NCBI RefSeq assembly: GCF_004345605.1
Contig: NZ_SLVY01000006.1
Coordinates: 248,001-312,000, forward strand
Reading direction: 5' to 3'
DNA: 64,000 nt
Origin: Rhodococcus sp. SMB37
Lineage (GTDB): Bacteria; Actinomycetota; Actinomycetes; Mycobacteriales; Mycobacteriaceae
Part shown: piece by piece, positions 1 to 8,086 of the stretch
How positions within the stretch are numbered: position 1 is the stretch's first letter
Layout: each line of letters starts with the position of its first letter
Translations under genes and position numbers: made by a program
Notes under the pieces: generated by a model
The model's input: only the letters and a program-made list of their open reading frames with translations
Told to the model about the DNA's origin: nothing
The model's database searches: none

Positions 1-737
1 GCAGGGTCGAGGTCGCCGATCGTCTGCGCAAACAGGGCGCCGTGATTGTGGCGTCGTTCGCCGATCTCGGCCGTGACTGCGACATTGTCATCTGTTGCGC
101 ATTCTCTGACGAGCAACTAACGCAGATAGCGCTGAGCCCGGGCGGAGTTGTCGCACAAATGAAGCCGGGTTCGGTATTTGTTTCGCACACTACAGGGCGG
201 GTCGACACCCTGATGCAGATCTCGACCCTCAGGAAGGCTCGAGACGTCGCAGTCGTGGACGCTCCGATCAGTGGCACAGCAGCCGAAATCTTGGAGGGAC
301 GGCTGACAATCCTGCTCGGGGGTAGCAGCGAAGATGTGGACAAAGTCGTTCCCGTTCTCGCGAGCTATGGCGAAAATATCATTCGCACTGGGAAATTCGG
401 ATCCGCACTCGGAGTCAAGCTTGTCAACAACCTTCTCTTCGCGGCAAACCTTCAACTCGTCGCGGAAGCGGTCCGGTTGGGGACGGCGATGGAGATAGAA
501 CCGGACGTGCTCCAGCACGCGGTGACGTATTGCAGCGGGTCGAGCCAGGCCGCGGAGCGGGCGGCGTCAGCCGGGGGTATAGAGGCGTTCGGGCAGATTG
601 CAAAGCCGTTCCTCCACAAGGATGTGTCGGTATGTCTGGAGTCGGCACGCGTTCGGGGCGTGGACCTCGGTCTACTCCGCGAAGTAGTGGCCGGGGGGAT
701 TCTCGACCTCGCTCCAGCAGACAGTTCTACGGGTTAG
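1..737 (+). CDS. 3-hydroxyisobutyrate dehydrogenase-type NAD(P) oxidoreductase, 5' truncated
   Basis: The open frame runs in from the left edge, so the N-terminal dinucleotide-binding glycines are missing. The visible part reads as the 6-phosphogluconate/3-hydroxyisobutyrate dehydrogenase superfamily. It keeps the end of the Rossmann half (DIVICCAFSDEQ), the substrate-loop motif DAPISGTAAEI, and the helix GVKLVNN carrying the Lys and Asn used for catalysis and substrate binding in this family. Members oxidise beta-hydroxy acids with NAD(P). Substrate is unknown. The gene ends at a strong hairpin and faces a leftward SDR, so it closes an operon lying outside the window. Confidence 0.85.
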   Translation, partial: RVEVADRLRKQGAVIVASFADLGRDCDIVICCAFSDEQLTQIALSPGGVVAQMKPGSVFVSHTTGRVDTLMQISTLRKARDVAVVDAPISGTAAEILEGRLTILLGGSSEDVDKVVPVLASYGENIIRTGKFGSALGVKLVNNLLFAANLQLVAEAVRLGTAMEIEPDVLQHAVTYCSGSSQAAERAASAGGIEAFGQIAKPFLHKDVSVCLESARVRGVDLGLLREVVAGGILDLAPADSSTG

Positions 738-768
738 CTGCACTCGGCTGGGATGTGAACGGGCAAAG

Positions 769-811
769 CCGAGAAACGCGGTCCGACGAAGAGTCGGGCC
801 GCGTTTCTCGG
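769..811. terminator. Bidirectional hairpin terminator
   Basis: A 19-base inverted repeat (left arm 769-787, right arm 793-811, one G-T-type mismatch, 5-base loop) lies between two convergent genes. It lacks a clear T-tract, as is common in actinobacteria. Confidence 0.75.
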
Positions 812-829
812 TTGGGGGCCTTGTACATT

Positions 830-1600
830 TTATTTCGGCTGGAACCGCAGTGCACCGTCGATACGGATGACTTCGCCATTGAGGTAGTTGTTCTCGGCGA
901 TGTGCTGCACTAGCGCGGCGTATTCGGATGGGCTACCCATCCGATTGGGGAACGGAACGACCGCTCCCCACTTCTGGTCAGCCTCCTCGCGCTCCATCTT
1001 GAAGGCGGGCGTGAAGAAGGTACCTGGCGCGATCGCCATGACGCGAACTCCCTGCTTCGTGAGGTCACGCGCAGCAGGAAGGGTGAGCCCCACAACGCCA
1101 CTCTTGGCTGCGGAGTAGGCGGTCTGACCGATCTGACCTTCGAAGGCTGCGATGCTGGCAGTGTTGATGACGACACCCCGAGCGCCATCCTCATCCGCGT
1201 GGTTCTTGGCCATTGCAGCAGCTCCAAGCCGCAGAACATTGAAGGTACCGTTGAGGAAAAGGTTTACGTACCATTGGAATTGCTCGAAGGATGCCGGTTC
1301 GCCGTCGCGGCCGACAACGCGCGCTGCCCCGGCGCTACCGCCGTGAGCGTTCACGACGATCTTGAGTGGTGCGAGTTCTGTGGCGACTGCGATGGCAGCG
1401 TTGACGCTGGCCTCGTCGAGTACATCGGTGGCGACGTAGCGGACCCGCTCGCCGAGTTCGACCTCGAGGGACTTGCCCTTCTCGTCGTTGAGGTCGGCGA
1501 TGACAACAGCGGTGCCGGCGGCAACGAGCCGACGAACTGTTGCCTCGCCGAGACCACCGGCTCCGCCGGTGACGAGCGCGGACGCAGTCGTGATGTCCAT
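830..1600 (-). CDS. SDR oxidoreductase, HSD10/3-hydroxyacyl-CoA dehydrogenase-like
   Basis: A 256-residue classical short-chain dehydrogenase. It shows the cofactor motif TGGAGGLG near residue 11, DVLD for adenine binding, a Ser in NTASIAA, and the catalytic YSAAK. The tail, ending with an ING/IRIDG-like segment, resembles type-2 3-hydroxyacyl-CoA dehydrogenases (HSD10), so oxidation of a 3-hydroxyacyl-CoA or a hydroxysteroid-like alcohol is the best guess. The ATG at 1600 is preceded by AGGAAGG. It sits alone downstream of the tandem TetR gene with its own promoter and a candidate operator at 1658-1671. Confidence 0.85.
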   Translation of the reverse strand: MDITTASALVTGGAGGLGEATVRRLVAAGTAVVIADLNDEKGKSLEVELGERVRYVATDVLDEASVNAAIAVATELAPLKIVVNAHGGSAGAARVVGRDGEPASFEQFQWYVNLFLNGTFNVLRLGAAAMAKNHADEDGARGVVINTASIAAFEGQIGQTAYSAAKSGVVGLTLPAARDLTKQGVRVMAIAPGTFFTPAFKMEREEADQKWGAVVPFPNRMGSPSEYAALVQHIAENNYLNGEVIRIDGALRFQPK

Positions 1601-1642
1601 AGGGTTGTGCCTTCCTATCAGCTTGGTGCAGGCGATGTTTGA

Positions 1643-1672
1643 ATCCTACGTTCAAAATGACATAAACGTCAG
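1643..1672 (-). promoter_or_regulatory. Candidate promoter/operator of the SDR gene
   Basis: Reading leftward: -35 CTGACG (1667-1672), 18 bases, -10 TAGGAT (1643-1648). The perfect palindrome TGACATAAACGTCA (1658-1671) overlaps the -35 box. It belongs to the TGAC-N6-GTCA family seen at several promoters in this window. Confidence 0.5.
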
Positions 1673-1797
1673 AAATATTCAAGACCCTTTGTGCGCTGCT
1701 CGTGTACGTGATGAAGGATCGGGCGCAGCGATATGCCCGTTGCGGTATCCGGGGCGGGCATATCACGAAGGGCGGTGTGCTCGAAGCGTGAGTTCGG

Positions 1798-3129
1798 TCA
1801 GTCCTCGACGGTGGTGAAGAATCCACGCCGGATGGCGGTCAACGTGAGATCGATCGACTCGTCGAGAGTGAGCGGGGGTTCCATTTCCCGTGCTGCCTCG
1901 GGGAGGCGCACGACGATTGCACGCAGAATGAGGGCGGACAGTATGGGGTCGAACGGGTAATTACGAGGGTGGGGCGACAGTACTGTCAGCAACGACGCGT
2001 CCAAGGAAGCCTGCCCATGGGCGCCCAGTCCGTGCACAATCTTACTGTCGGCAGTTCGTTCGGTCCACGCGTCGATGGAGCCCGCGTAGTGCTCCATATA
2101 CGCCACGAAGGCCTTCAGCCATTGACGTGATCCCGTATCGTCGGGGTCGGCGAAGTTGATCTTACGAAGATCCTGTGCCAGCTCGAGTGCGCAGTTCGCC
2201 GATTCGATGCACAGTGTTGTGAGTAGATCCTGCTTCTCGCTGAAGTACTTGTAAAATGTACCGCGAGCGAACCCGGCAGCATCGACGATATCGTCCACGC
2301 TCGTCCGATGGTATCCCTTCGCGCGGAACTGTTGCGCACCCGCTTCTACCAGGGCACGGACGGTGTTGGTCGCGCGTTTGGTGAGTTCATCAGTGCGATC
2401 GGCAAGGCTCAGCCCCTCGGTGGAAGGCCGGTCCGGCAGGGTGATGACGCCTGTGCCTACGGTACGCAACTTCAGGCTGTGCAGCACGGCTGCGGGAGTT
2501 TCGGGAAACAGGAACAACTGGAGAAATACCGACAGGGCGTCCACGATCGATTGCGTCTCGCGGCCGTATACCCGGTCTGTGTGGATGAAGAGGTTGACGC
2601 GGTGCACCAGCGCTGTCATCGTCATGGCCGCAAGTCGAGGTTCGATTCCCGCGAGCTTCGACTCTTCGAGCCGCCTCGAAACCCGCTCGTTGTAGTTCGC
2701 GACGAAGCGGTTGATCTCGGGCTTTACCGTCGACTCCGATGTGGCGACCACGGCCCACTGTACGAACATCGTCGAGTATTTCTCGAACACCCAACTCCAC
2801 TCGCCCAACCACCAGTTCAGGTTGTCGAACCCGACCTCGGTCGGCCCCAGCGGACCGATGCGCCGAGCGACACGGAACAGGGCGCGCCCACACTCGTCCA
2901 GTAGTTCGAGGAAGATCTCGTCTTTTCCCGGAAAGTACTGATAGAGCGTGGCGCGGGACATATCTGCGGCCTTCGCGATGGCGTCCACCGACGTACCGAA
3001 GAAGCCGTGCTCTGCGAACAGCTCCAGAGAGACTTCGATGATTCGCCGACGCGTAGATGCGCCCCGTGTGCCTACTTCGGGGCTCGACGGGCCATAACTT
3101 GCGCGACGGTAGATCGGATTTTCTGACAT
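1798..3129 (-). CDS. Tandem TetR-family regulator with two DNA-binding domains
   Basis: A 443-residue protein, about twice the usual TetR length. The first helix-turn-helix covers about residues 27-72 (from TRRRIIEVSLELFAEHG to TLYQYFPGKDEI). It is followed by a C-terminal ligand-type domain. A second complete helix-turn-helix lies at about 255-302 (AGAQQFRAKGYHRTSVDD, TFYKYFSEKQDL) with its own C-terminal domain. So this looks like a head-to-tail fusion of two TetR proteins acting as an intramolecular dimer. The ATG at 3129 overlaps a TGAC-N6-type palindrome, which suggests autoregulation. It probably controls neighbouring CoA-ester genes, though the effector is unknown. Confidence 0.85.
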   Translation of the reverse strand: MSENPIYRRASYGPSSPEVGTRGASTRRRIIEVSLELFAEHGFFGTSVDAIAKAADMSRATLYQYFPGKDEIFLELLDECGRALFRVARRIGPLGPTEVGFDNLNWWLGEWSWVFEKYSTMFVQWAVVATSESTVKPEINRFVANYNERVSRRLEESKLAGIEPRLAAMTMTALVHRVNLFIHTDRVYGRETQSIVDALSVFLQLFLFPETPAAVLHSLKLRTVGTGVITLPDRPSTEGLSLADRTDELTKRATNTVRALVEAGAQQFRAKGYHRTSVDDIVDAAGFARGTFYKYFSEKQDLLTTLCIESANCALELAQDLRKINFADPDDTGSRQWLKAFVAYMEHYAGSIDAWTERTADSKIVHGLGAHGQASLDASLLTVLSPHPRNYPFDPILSALILRAIVVRLPEAAREMEPPLTLDESIDLTLTAIRRGFFTTVED

Positions 3130-3137
3130 CAGTGCAC
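3124..3137. promoter_or_regulatory. Candidate operator overlapping the tandem TetR start codon
   Basis: TGACATCAGTGCAC, which reads GTGCACTGATGTCA on the coding strand, includes the ATG of the regulator. It is similar to the sites at 9411 and 57001 (GTACACTG followed by GTCAGA). Binding here would give autorepression. The match is imperfect. Confidence 0.35.
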
Positions 3138-3194
3138 AGCCTAGGTGATCGGTGTCGTTTGCCGCGAGGGCTTGGCGCGATTGTGGTCAGTATC

Positions 3195-3620
3195 CTACTG
3201 GTCGGTAAGAACCAGGAAGTCTGCCGTCCCGCTGATCGCGACGCCACCGGTCTGCCGCGTGCACGTGAGTGAGACAGTAACGAGCCGCCCTCCGTCCACA
3301 TCCGCTGTGGCGGTGACCTCGCCGGTACAGGAGAGGACATCGTCCGGCCACACCTGCTCGCGAAAGCGAACTCCGAACCTGCGTACGTTCTCGGCGCCGA
3401 GCCAATCGGTCGCGAAGGTCGCAAGTAGAGCCGATTGATGCATCCCCTGCGAGAACACGGATGGGTTGCCGGCAGCGCGGGCCATGTTGTCGTCGTAGTG
3501 CATCGGGTTCAGATCGCCCGATGCTCCGGAGTATCGGACGAACATTTGTCTCGTGAGAGGGCCGAACGTGCGGGGCTCGGCGGTGGTACCTACCTCGAGT
3601 TCGGTGGTGGGCGCGCTCAT
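3195..3620 (-). CDS. MaoC-like hotdog hydratase, catalytic-type subunit
   Basis: A 141-residue single hotdog protein. The segment YSGASGDLNPMHYD (about residues 30-43) has the hydratase-2 arrangement of Asp, Asn and His (D36, N38, H41) used by (R)-specific enoyl-CoA hydratases. The start codon overlaps the stop of the upstream hotdog gene by four bases (ATGA), so the two are translationally coupled and probably form a heteromeric enoyl-CoA hydratase. That is like the HadAB and ChsH1/ChsH2 pairs, in which one subunit carries the catalytic motif. Substrate unknown. Confidence 0.85.
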   Translation of the reverse strand: MSAPTTELEVGTTAEPRTFGPLTRQMFVRYSGASGDLNPMHYDDNMARAAGNPSVFSQGMHQSALLATFATDWLGAENVRRFGVRFREQVWPDDVLSCTGEVTATADVDGGRLVTVSLTCTRQTGGVAISGTADFLVLTDQ

Positions 3621-4066
3621 TTTGTTGCCTCCTTGGCTGCGGTCTCGATGAAGGTCCCGCGTGATTCCGCTACCAGTTCGCCTGCCGAGTTGTGGAACTC
3701 GGTCACGACGACGGCGAAGCGCATCTGTCCCCCTTTCTTGCCGGGCTTTTCGAACCGCTCGACCAGTCGCTCTCGGGCCAGAAGACGGTCACCTACTTTC
3801 GGAAGACCGCGATGGAAAACGAACTCCTGTTCACCGTGAAGGAGTCGCTTGCGGTCGAAACCGACGTTCACCCGGGCACCAGGAGGCGCCCACTGGTTTG
3901 CACTGATCAAGAACGTGGGCGGGATTATCGCGTCACCCCCCTGGAAGGCAGGGTTGTCGGACTGCATCGCGGCTGCGAACTCGCGGATCTTTCCGCGCTC
4001 GACGAAGACTTCCCATTCTTTGCCTGTCGTGCCCACCTGTGATGGCTCGGCGATGGGTGTGGTCAT
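3617..4066 (-). CDS. FAS1-like/MaoC N-terminal dehydratase subunit
   Basis: A 149-residue hotdog protein of the FAS1-like dehydratase type. The N-terminal segment FVERGKIREFAAAMQSDNP and the IPPTFLISAN loop are typical, and the catalytic Asp-His motif of its partner is absent. Start chosen at MTTPIAEPS, preceded by GAAGGAG; an upstream in-frame ATG at 4114 has no ribosome site. It probably supplies the substrate-binding half of a heterodimeric enoyl-CoA hydratase with the gene at 3195-3620. The kinase gene lies 13 bases upstream, implying one leftward operon. Confidence 0.8.
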   Translation of the reverse strand: MTTPIAEPSQVGTTGKEWEVFVERGKIREFAAAMQSDNPAFQGGDAIIPPTFLISANQWAPPGARVNVGFDRKRLLHGEQEFVFHRGLPKVGDRLLARERLVERFEKPGKKGGQMRFAVVVTEFHNSAGELVAESRGTFIETAAKEATK

Positions 4067-4079
4067 GCTGATTTCTCCT

Positions 4080-5177
4080 TCATGAAGTGAACTCGTCGAG
4101 ATAGTGTCTGACAAGTGCCACCGCGCTCTCCGGGTAGCTGCGTGCCGTCTTCTCGTCGAGGCCGCCCTCGACGAGAAGGAGGGCGAGTCGGTTGGTGATC
4201 AGACTGAGGACGAACGCTGCGAGAATTGTGTAGTAGCGCAAGTCCGCGTCGATGTGGCCGCCGAGTTCCTGGTAGCGGCGCACGATGGCATCGTCGTCGG
4301 GTACGCCGTCCATACGGGTGAACCCGAGGGATTCGCACAGAAATCGCTCGAACATCAGCCACCACCCGAGATCGATCTCCGGGGGGCCTGTGCTTGCGGT
4401 CTCCCAGTCGAAGAGGGCGGCAACGCCTAGGTCTTCGGTGAAGGCCATATTGCCGACTCGGGCATCGCCCCACACAACCGTTTCCGCGTCGGTGTCGGGA
4501 ACGGACGACGACAGCACGGTCCACGCCTCGGCCAGTACGTCTTCGCCGAGGACGAGTTCGGAGCGCCGCACTTCGTACCAATCGCGTAGACGGGCCAGAT
4601 ACTGCTGCAGCGCAGTGACGTTCGGCTGCTGCGCAGGGGCACGTAGGACCGCGAGAGTCTGTTCGTCGTCCACAGCATGGACCGCAACAAGGGCGCGCAG
4701 TGCGTTGTCGTACATCTGTCGACGTTGGTCTGTGTCGAGCTCGACGGTCCAGCCTCTCTTGTGCCAGCTGGGTATGTCGGATGGTACCCGGCCGTGGACA
4801 CGGGTCATCAAGTAGAAGGGCGCCCCGAGTATCGACGGATCCGCCTCGGTGAGCACGATGGAGGGAGTTACGACACCTGGGTGGCCACCGAGCGCCTGCA
4901 TGATCGCGGCCTGTCGCAAAGCGTCGGGTTCTGTGAACAGCTGATGGTCGGCCGACTGCATGCGCAGGACGAGTTCACGGGATTCCCGTGTGCCCTCGGC
5001 AGTGGTCCAGCTTGCGGTGAACAATACTGTCTGCCCGGAGAATCCGGCATCCGGGGCGTCGAGATGGTGGATGGCGAAGTCGCTGTGCGCGCCTGGAGCG
5101 AGCCTGCCGGGCAACCACTGTCGCAAGGTCTCGCCGAGGTGCTCCTCGTGGTGAAGCTGGGTTGCGGCGCGTGCCAT
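4080..5177 (-). CDS. APH-like phosphotransferase (acyl-CoA dehydrogenase-associated kinase type)
   Basis: A 365-residue aminoglycoside-phosphotransferase-fold kinase. The catalytic loop is WGDARVGN (about 236-243, replacing the usual HGDxxxxN) and the metal-binding motif is FDWE (256-259). In this family His is often replaced while Asp and Asn stay. Members paired with acyl-CoA enzymes (ACAD10/11, LvaA) phosphorylate 4-hydroxyacyl-CoA rather than antibiotics, so I favour that over a resistance role. First gene of a leftward operon with two hotdog proteins, divergent from the F420-type oxidoreductase. Confidence 0.75.
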   Translation of the reverse strand: MARAATQLHHEEHLGETLRQWLPGRLAPGAHSDFAIHHLDAPDAGFSGQTVLFTASWTTAEGTRESRELVLRMQSADHQLFTEPDALRQAAIMQALGGHPGVVTPSIVLTEADPSILGAPFYLMTRVHGRVPSDIPSWHKRGWTVELDTDQRRQMYDNALRALVAVHAVDDEQTLAVLRAPAQQPNVTALQQYLARLRDWYEVRRSELVLGEDVLAEAWTVLSSSVPDTDAETVVWGDARVGNMAFTEDLGVAALFDWETASTGPPEIDLGWWLMFERFLCESLGFTRMDGVPDDDAIVRRYQELGGHIDADLRYYTILAAFVLSLITNRLALLLVEGGLDEKTARSYPESAVALVRHYLDEFTS

Positions 5178-5235
5178 CGGCTACCTTCTCTCGCTATACG
5201 GAGGCCGGGGTCTCCGCGTGTTTGAAGGAATCGGA

Positions 5236-5264
5236 TTCCTATTTGTGACCAATACTGTCAGAAT
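5236..5264 (+). promoter_or_regulatory. Promoter with internal operator, probably leaderless
   Basis: TTCCTA (5236-5241), 17 bases, CAGAAT (5259-5264). The palindrome TGACCAATACTGTCA (5246-5260) fills the spacer. The ATG at 5271 sits seven bases after the -10 box, where transcription should begin, and there is no ribosome site, so a leaderless mRNA is likely. It may also control the divergent kinase operon. Confidence 0.55.
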
Positions 5265-5270
5265 ACGGGT

Positions 5271-6356
5271 ATGAGTGATCAAAAATCCAGTCCATCCGAC
5301 GCCGTGCGAGACTGCGGGTCGGTGGTCCCGTTGGGGGCGTACGCGCTGCCGGGTCGCGTCCCGGATCCGAAGCCAGGTATCGAGCAGGCGGTCGAGGCCG
5401 AGCGCCTCGGATTGAACACTCTCTGGCTGAGCGAGCGATGGGGCACCAAAGATTTCGGCGTTCTGGCAGGGGCATTCGGTCAGGTCACTTCCCGGGTCAA
5501 CATCGCGGCAGGCGTGACCCACTTCCAGTCCCGCCACCCTGCGATGCTGGCATCGATGGCGATGACAGCTCAGGCGCTCACGGACGGTCGGATCGTTCTC
5601 GGTGTCGGACGATCCGTCGACGCAATGTGGGATGCGGTGGGGCTGCCACGGGCCACCAACCAGTCGATCGTTGACTCCGCCGACATCTTCCGCCGCCTCT
5701 GCCGCGGCGAGAAGGTCAAATACGACGGTCCTGCTGGTTGGTTCCCATCCCTGCGGCTCAACGATGTTCCCGATGTGCCGGTACCTCCATTGGTCTTTGC
5801 CGCCCTCGGCCCGAAGGGGCTTACTCTGGCAGGGAAGCACTTCGACGGTGTTCTACTCCATCCCTTCCTGACCCCAGAGGCGGTGCGCCGCTCGGCCGCG
5901 ACCGTTCGTGCCGCTGCAAGCGAAGCTGGACGAAACCCGGCAGATGTGCGGATCTATGCGACCGTCGTGGTGGCCTCCGGCCTCGAACCGGAAGAAGAGG
6001 CTGCGGTCGTCGGCGGGCGAGCAGTGACCTACTATCAGATACCCGGTTTCGGGGAGCAGCTTGCGCGGGTCAACGAGTGGGATCCCGCGGCACTCGACGT
6101 GCTGCGGAGCCACCCGCATCTCGTCGGCCTCAAAGGTGCAGCCGACTCGGTCCGTACCCGCGACCAGCTTGTCGAGGCGTCGTCTGCACTGCCGCCCGAG
6201 TGGATCACCGGGGCGGCCGCGCTCGGATCTCCGGCAGCGTGTCATGAGACATTCGCTCGCTATCGTGAGGCAGGCGCCGACGAGTTGGTCCTGCACGGCA
6301 GTACGCCCGATCAGCTGGGCTCCGTCGTCGACGGGTTGGCGATGGCAAATAAGTGA
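5271..6356 (+). CDS. Luciferase-like (probably F420-dependent) oxidoreductase
   Basis: A 361-residue TIM-barrel protein of the luciferase-like monooxygenase superfamily. Visible landmarks are EAERLGLNTLWLSERW near residue 43, the ITxxxxx-equivalent segment TSRVNIAAGVTHFQSRHP, and GRIVLGVGRS with the cofactor-binding loop. In actinobacteria most such proteins use coenzyme F420, and the sequence fits the F420 branch better than bacterial luciferase. It could oxidise an alcohol or reduce a double bond or ketone. It is transcribed alone from a promoter with an operator at 5246-5260 and converges on the exporter gene. Confidence 0.8.
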   Translation: MSDQKSSPSDAVRDCGSVVPLGAYALPGRVPDPKPGIEQAVEAERLGLNTLWLSERWGTKDFGVLAGAFGQVTSRVNIAAGVTHFQSRHPAMLASMAMTAQALTDGRIVLGVGRSVDAMWDAVGLPRATNQSIVDSADIFRRLCRGEKVKYDGPAGWFPSLRLNDVPDVPVPPLVFAALGPKGLTLAGKHFDGVLLHPFLTPEAVRRSAATVRAAASEAGRNPADVRIYATVVVASGLEPEEEAAVVGGRAVTYYQIPGFGEQLARVNEWDPAALDVLRSHPHLVGLKGAADSVRTRDQLVEASSALPPEWITGAAALGSPAACHETFARYREAGADELVLHGSTPDQLGSVVDGLAMANK

Positions 6357-6373
6357 CGTGGCTGCCAGAAAAT

Positions 6374-6426
6374 TGGATCACTGTGGCATCCGGATCGGTC
6401 CGGGCTGGATGGCCAGGCGTGATCCA
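6374..6426. terminator. Candidate bidirectional hairpin terminator
   Basis: Two-step inverted repeat between convergent genes: TGGATCAC (6374-6381) with GTGATCCA (6419-6426), and an inner CATCC/GGATG pair. No T-tract. Confidence 0.45.
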
Positions 6427-6452
6427 GTATCCAGGAGGCCAGTCGGCGCGTT

Positions 6453-8000
6453 TCATTCCGAAAGCAGTGTGTCCGCTCGCTGCTGAACAGCGGTGCTGGT
6501 GCGAAGCGGACGGTTCGGTAGAAGCACGGTAGCCACGAAAGCAACGGCCGCCAGCGGAACACACCAGAGGAACAGGTCTCCGATGACGTCGGCATACAGG
6601 GTCTGAACTGCTTGGCGGACGGGCTCGGACAGTTCTGCGACATCGGGCACCGTATCCCGACCGGAACCGGCGGTCCCCGAAGTCGCGGACACACGAGTGG
6701 CGATCACGGCGCCGAGAACACCGACCGCGAGCGTCCCGGCGAGTTGGCGGAAGAATGCAGGCAATGCGGTGGCAGCACCGAGCTTCTCCGGAGGAGCGCT
6801 GTTCTGCGCAAGAATCTGCATATTCGACATCAGTATGCCGACGGCGATACCGACGCCGGCAAGATATCCACCGACCAATACGAGTGGCGTGGTACTCGTG
6901 AGGGTGGCGAGCCCGACGGTGGCCGACAGTAGAAACGCTGCCCCCACGATGACCCACGGCTTCCAGCGCCCGGTACGACTGATCACCTGACCTAGCACAG
7001 TGGAAGCAATGAAAGTCGACGCCGACATGGCCAAAATCATGCTGCCGGACGCCGAGGGACTCATGCCGCGTGCAATCTGAAAATACTGGCTCATGAAAGC
7101 CGGAACTGACAACATCGTCACTCCGAGCGAGACGCTCGTGATCACGACCCGCGAAATCGTCGGATCGGTGAAGAGTCCGAGCGGTATGAGCGGTTCGGCG
7201 ACCTTGCGCTCGACGACGATCGTTGCAATCGCACACCCGAGCGAGGTCGTCACCATCGCCACGGATTGCCATGACCACCACGGAAACATGTCACCGGCGA
7301 CGGATACCCAGGCCATGGCCAGACCCGCGCTCGCGGTGACAAGAACGAATCCGGCCCAGTCGATCCGCGTGGACCCGCGGGGGGAAGGTAAATCGAGCGT
7401 TCGATGTAGAAGAATCACCGATGCGACGGCGAACGGTATCCCGAGATAGAAGTTCCACCGCCAGCCCAAGCCGTCGGTGATCAAGCCACCCAGGACAGGC
7501 CCGCCCATAGTGCCGACGCCGATGACTCCGCCGACAATCCCCGCATACTTTCCGCGTTCCCGCGGACTGACCAGATCGGCGAGCAGCACGGTGCCCACCG
7601 AGATGAGTCCGCCTGCGCCGACCCCTTGTACTGCACGGAATCCGATCAGGGCTTCAGCAGTGGGAGAAAGCCCAGCACACAGTGAGGCCGCGGTGAACAA
7701 TCCGATCGCGGCAAACATCAGCCGGGTATGCGAGAACAAATCGCACAGCTTGCCCCAGATCGCCAAGCTCACGGTGGTGGTGAGCAGATTCGCTGTGATG
7801 ACCCAGGTGTAGGCGGTCTGCCCTGCGCCGAGCTCGTTCATCATCACGGGAAGCGATGTGAGGATTGTCGTGGAGGCTAGTGCGGAGAGAACGAGGCCGA
7901 GCAACGTCCCCACCATCGCGGTCAACATGCGTCGCCGAGGCATCTCAGTGGAATCGACGCTGTCGGGCCGGGCAGCAGAAGGCTCCTGTCGGATGCTCAT
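6453..8000 (-). CDS. MFS exporter, DHA2 (14-TM EmrB/QacA) family
   Basis: A 515-residue membrane protein with about 14 hydrophobic segments. The first (MLTAMVGTLLGLVLSALAST) begins near residue 25. The loop GKLCDLFSHTRLM matches the major-facilitator motif A region, and RAVQGVGAGGLISVGTVL is the DHA2 motif. These are proton-driven drug or metabolite exporters. I chose MSIRQEPSA at 8000 as start because earlier ATGs lie inside a hairpin. It probably exports the substrate or a toxic intermediate of the pathway. The 19-base-pair hairpin upstream separates it from the CoA-transferase gene. Confidence 0.85.
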   Translation of the reverse strand: MSIRQEPSAARPDSVDSTEMPRRRMLTAMVGTLLGLVLSALASTTILTSLPVMMNELGAGQTAYTWVITANLLTTTVSLAIWGKLCDLFSHTRLMFAAIGLFTAASLCAGLSPTAEALIGFRAVQGVGAGGLISVGTVLLADLVSPRERGKYAGIVGGVIGVGTMGGPVLGGLITDGLGWRWNFYLGIPFAVASVILLHRTLDLPSPRGSTRIDWAGFVLVTASAGLAMAWVSVAGDMFPWWSWQSVAMVTTSLGCAIATIVVERKVAEPLIPLGLFTDPTISRVVITSVSLGVTMLSVPAFMSQYFQIARGMSPSASGSMILAMSASTFIASTVLGQVISRTGRWKPWVIVGAAFLLSATVGLATLTSTTPLVLVGGYLAGVGIAVGILMSNMQILAQNSAPPEKLGAATALPAFFRQLAGTLAVGVLGAVIATRVSATSGTAGSGRDTVPDVAELSEPVRQAVQTLYADVIGDLFLWCVPLAAVAFVATVLLPNRPLRTSTAVQQRADTLLSE

Positions 8001-8024
8001 GGCTGCCTTTCGGGGCATGGCGAT

Positions 8025-8067
8025 GTGGTTGAGGGCCCCCGCGTATAGCGCGGGGGCCCTCAACCAC
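8025..8067 (-). terminator. Perfect 19-bp hairpin between CoA-transferase and exporter
   Basis: Arms 8025-8043 (GTGGTTGAGGGCCCCCGCG) and 8049-8067 are exact reverse complements with a five-base loop, TATAG. It lies just after the stop of the CoA-transferase and 25 bases before the exporter start. It is probably a terminator without a T-tract, or a processing site that sets relative expression. Confidence 0.65.
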
Positions 8068-8086
8068 GGTCACCGAAGTCGGGAGA

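Noticed and set aside
4080-5177. Aminoglycoside resistance gene
   Set aside because: The fold is APH-like, but the neighbours are hydratases and the WGD loop is typical of acyl-CoA-associated kinases. Resistance is not supported.
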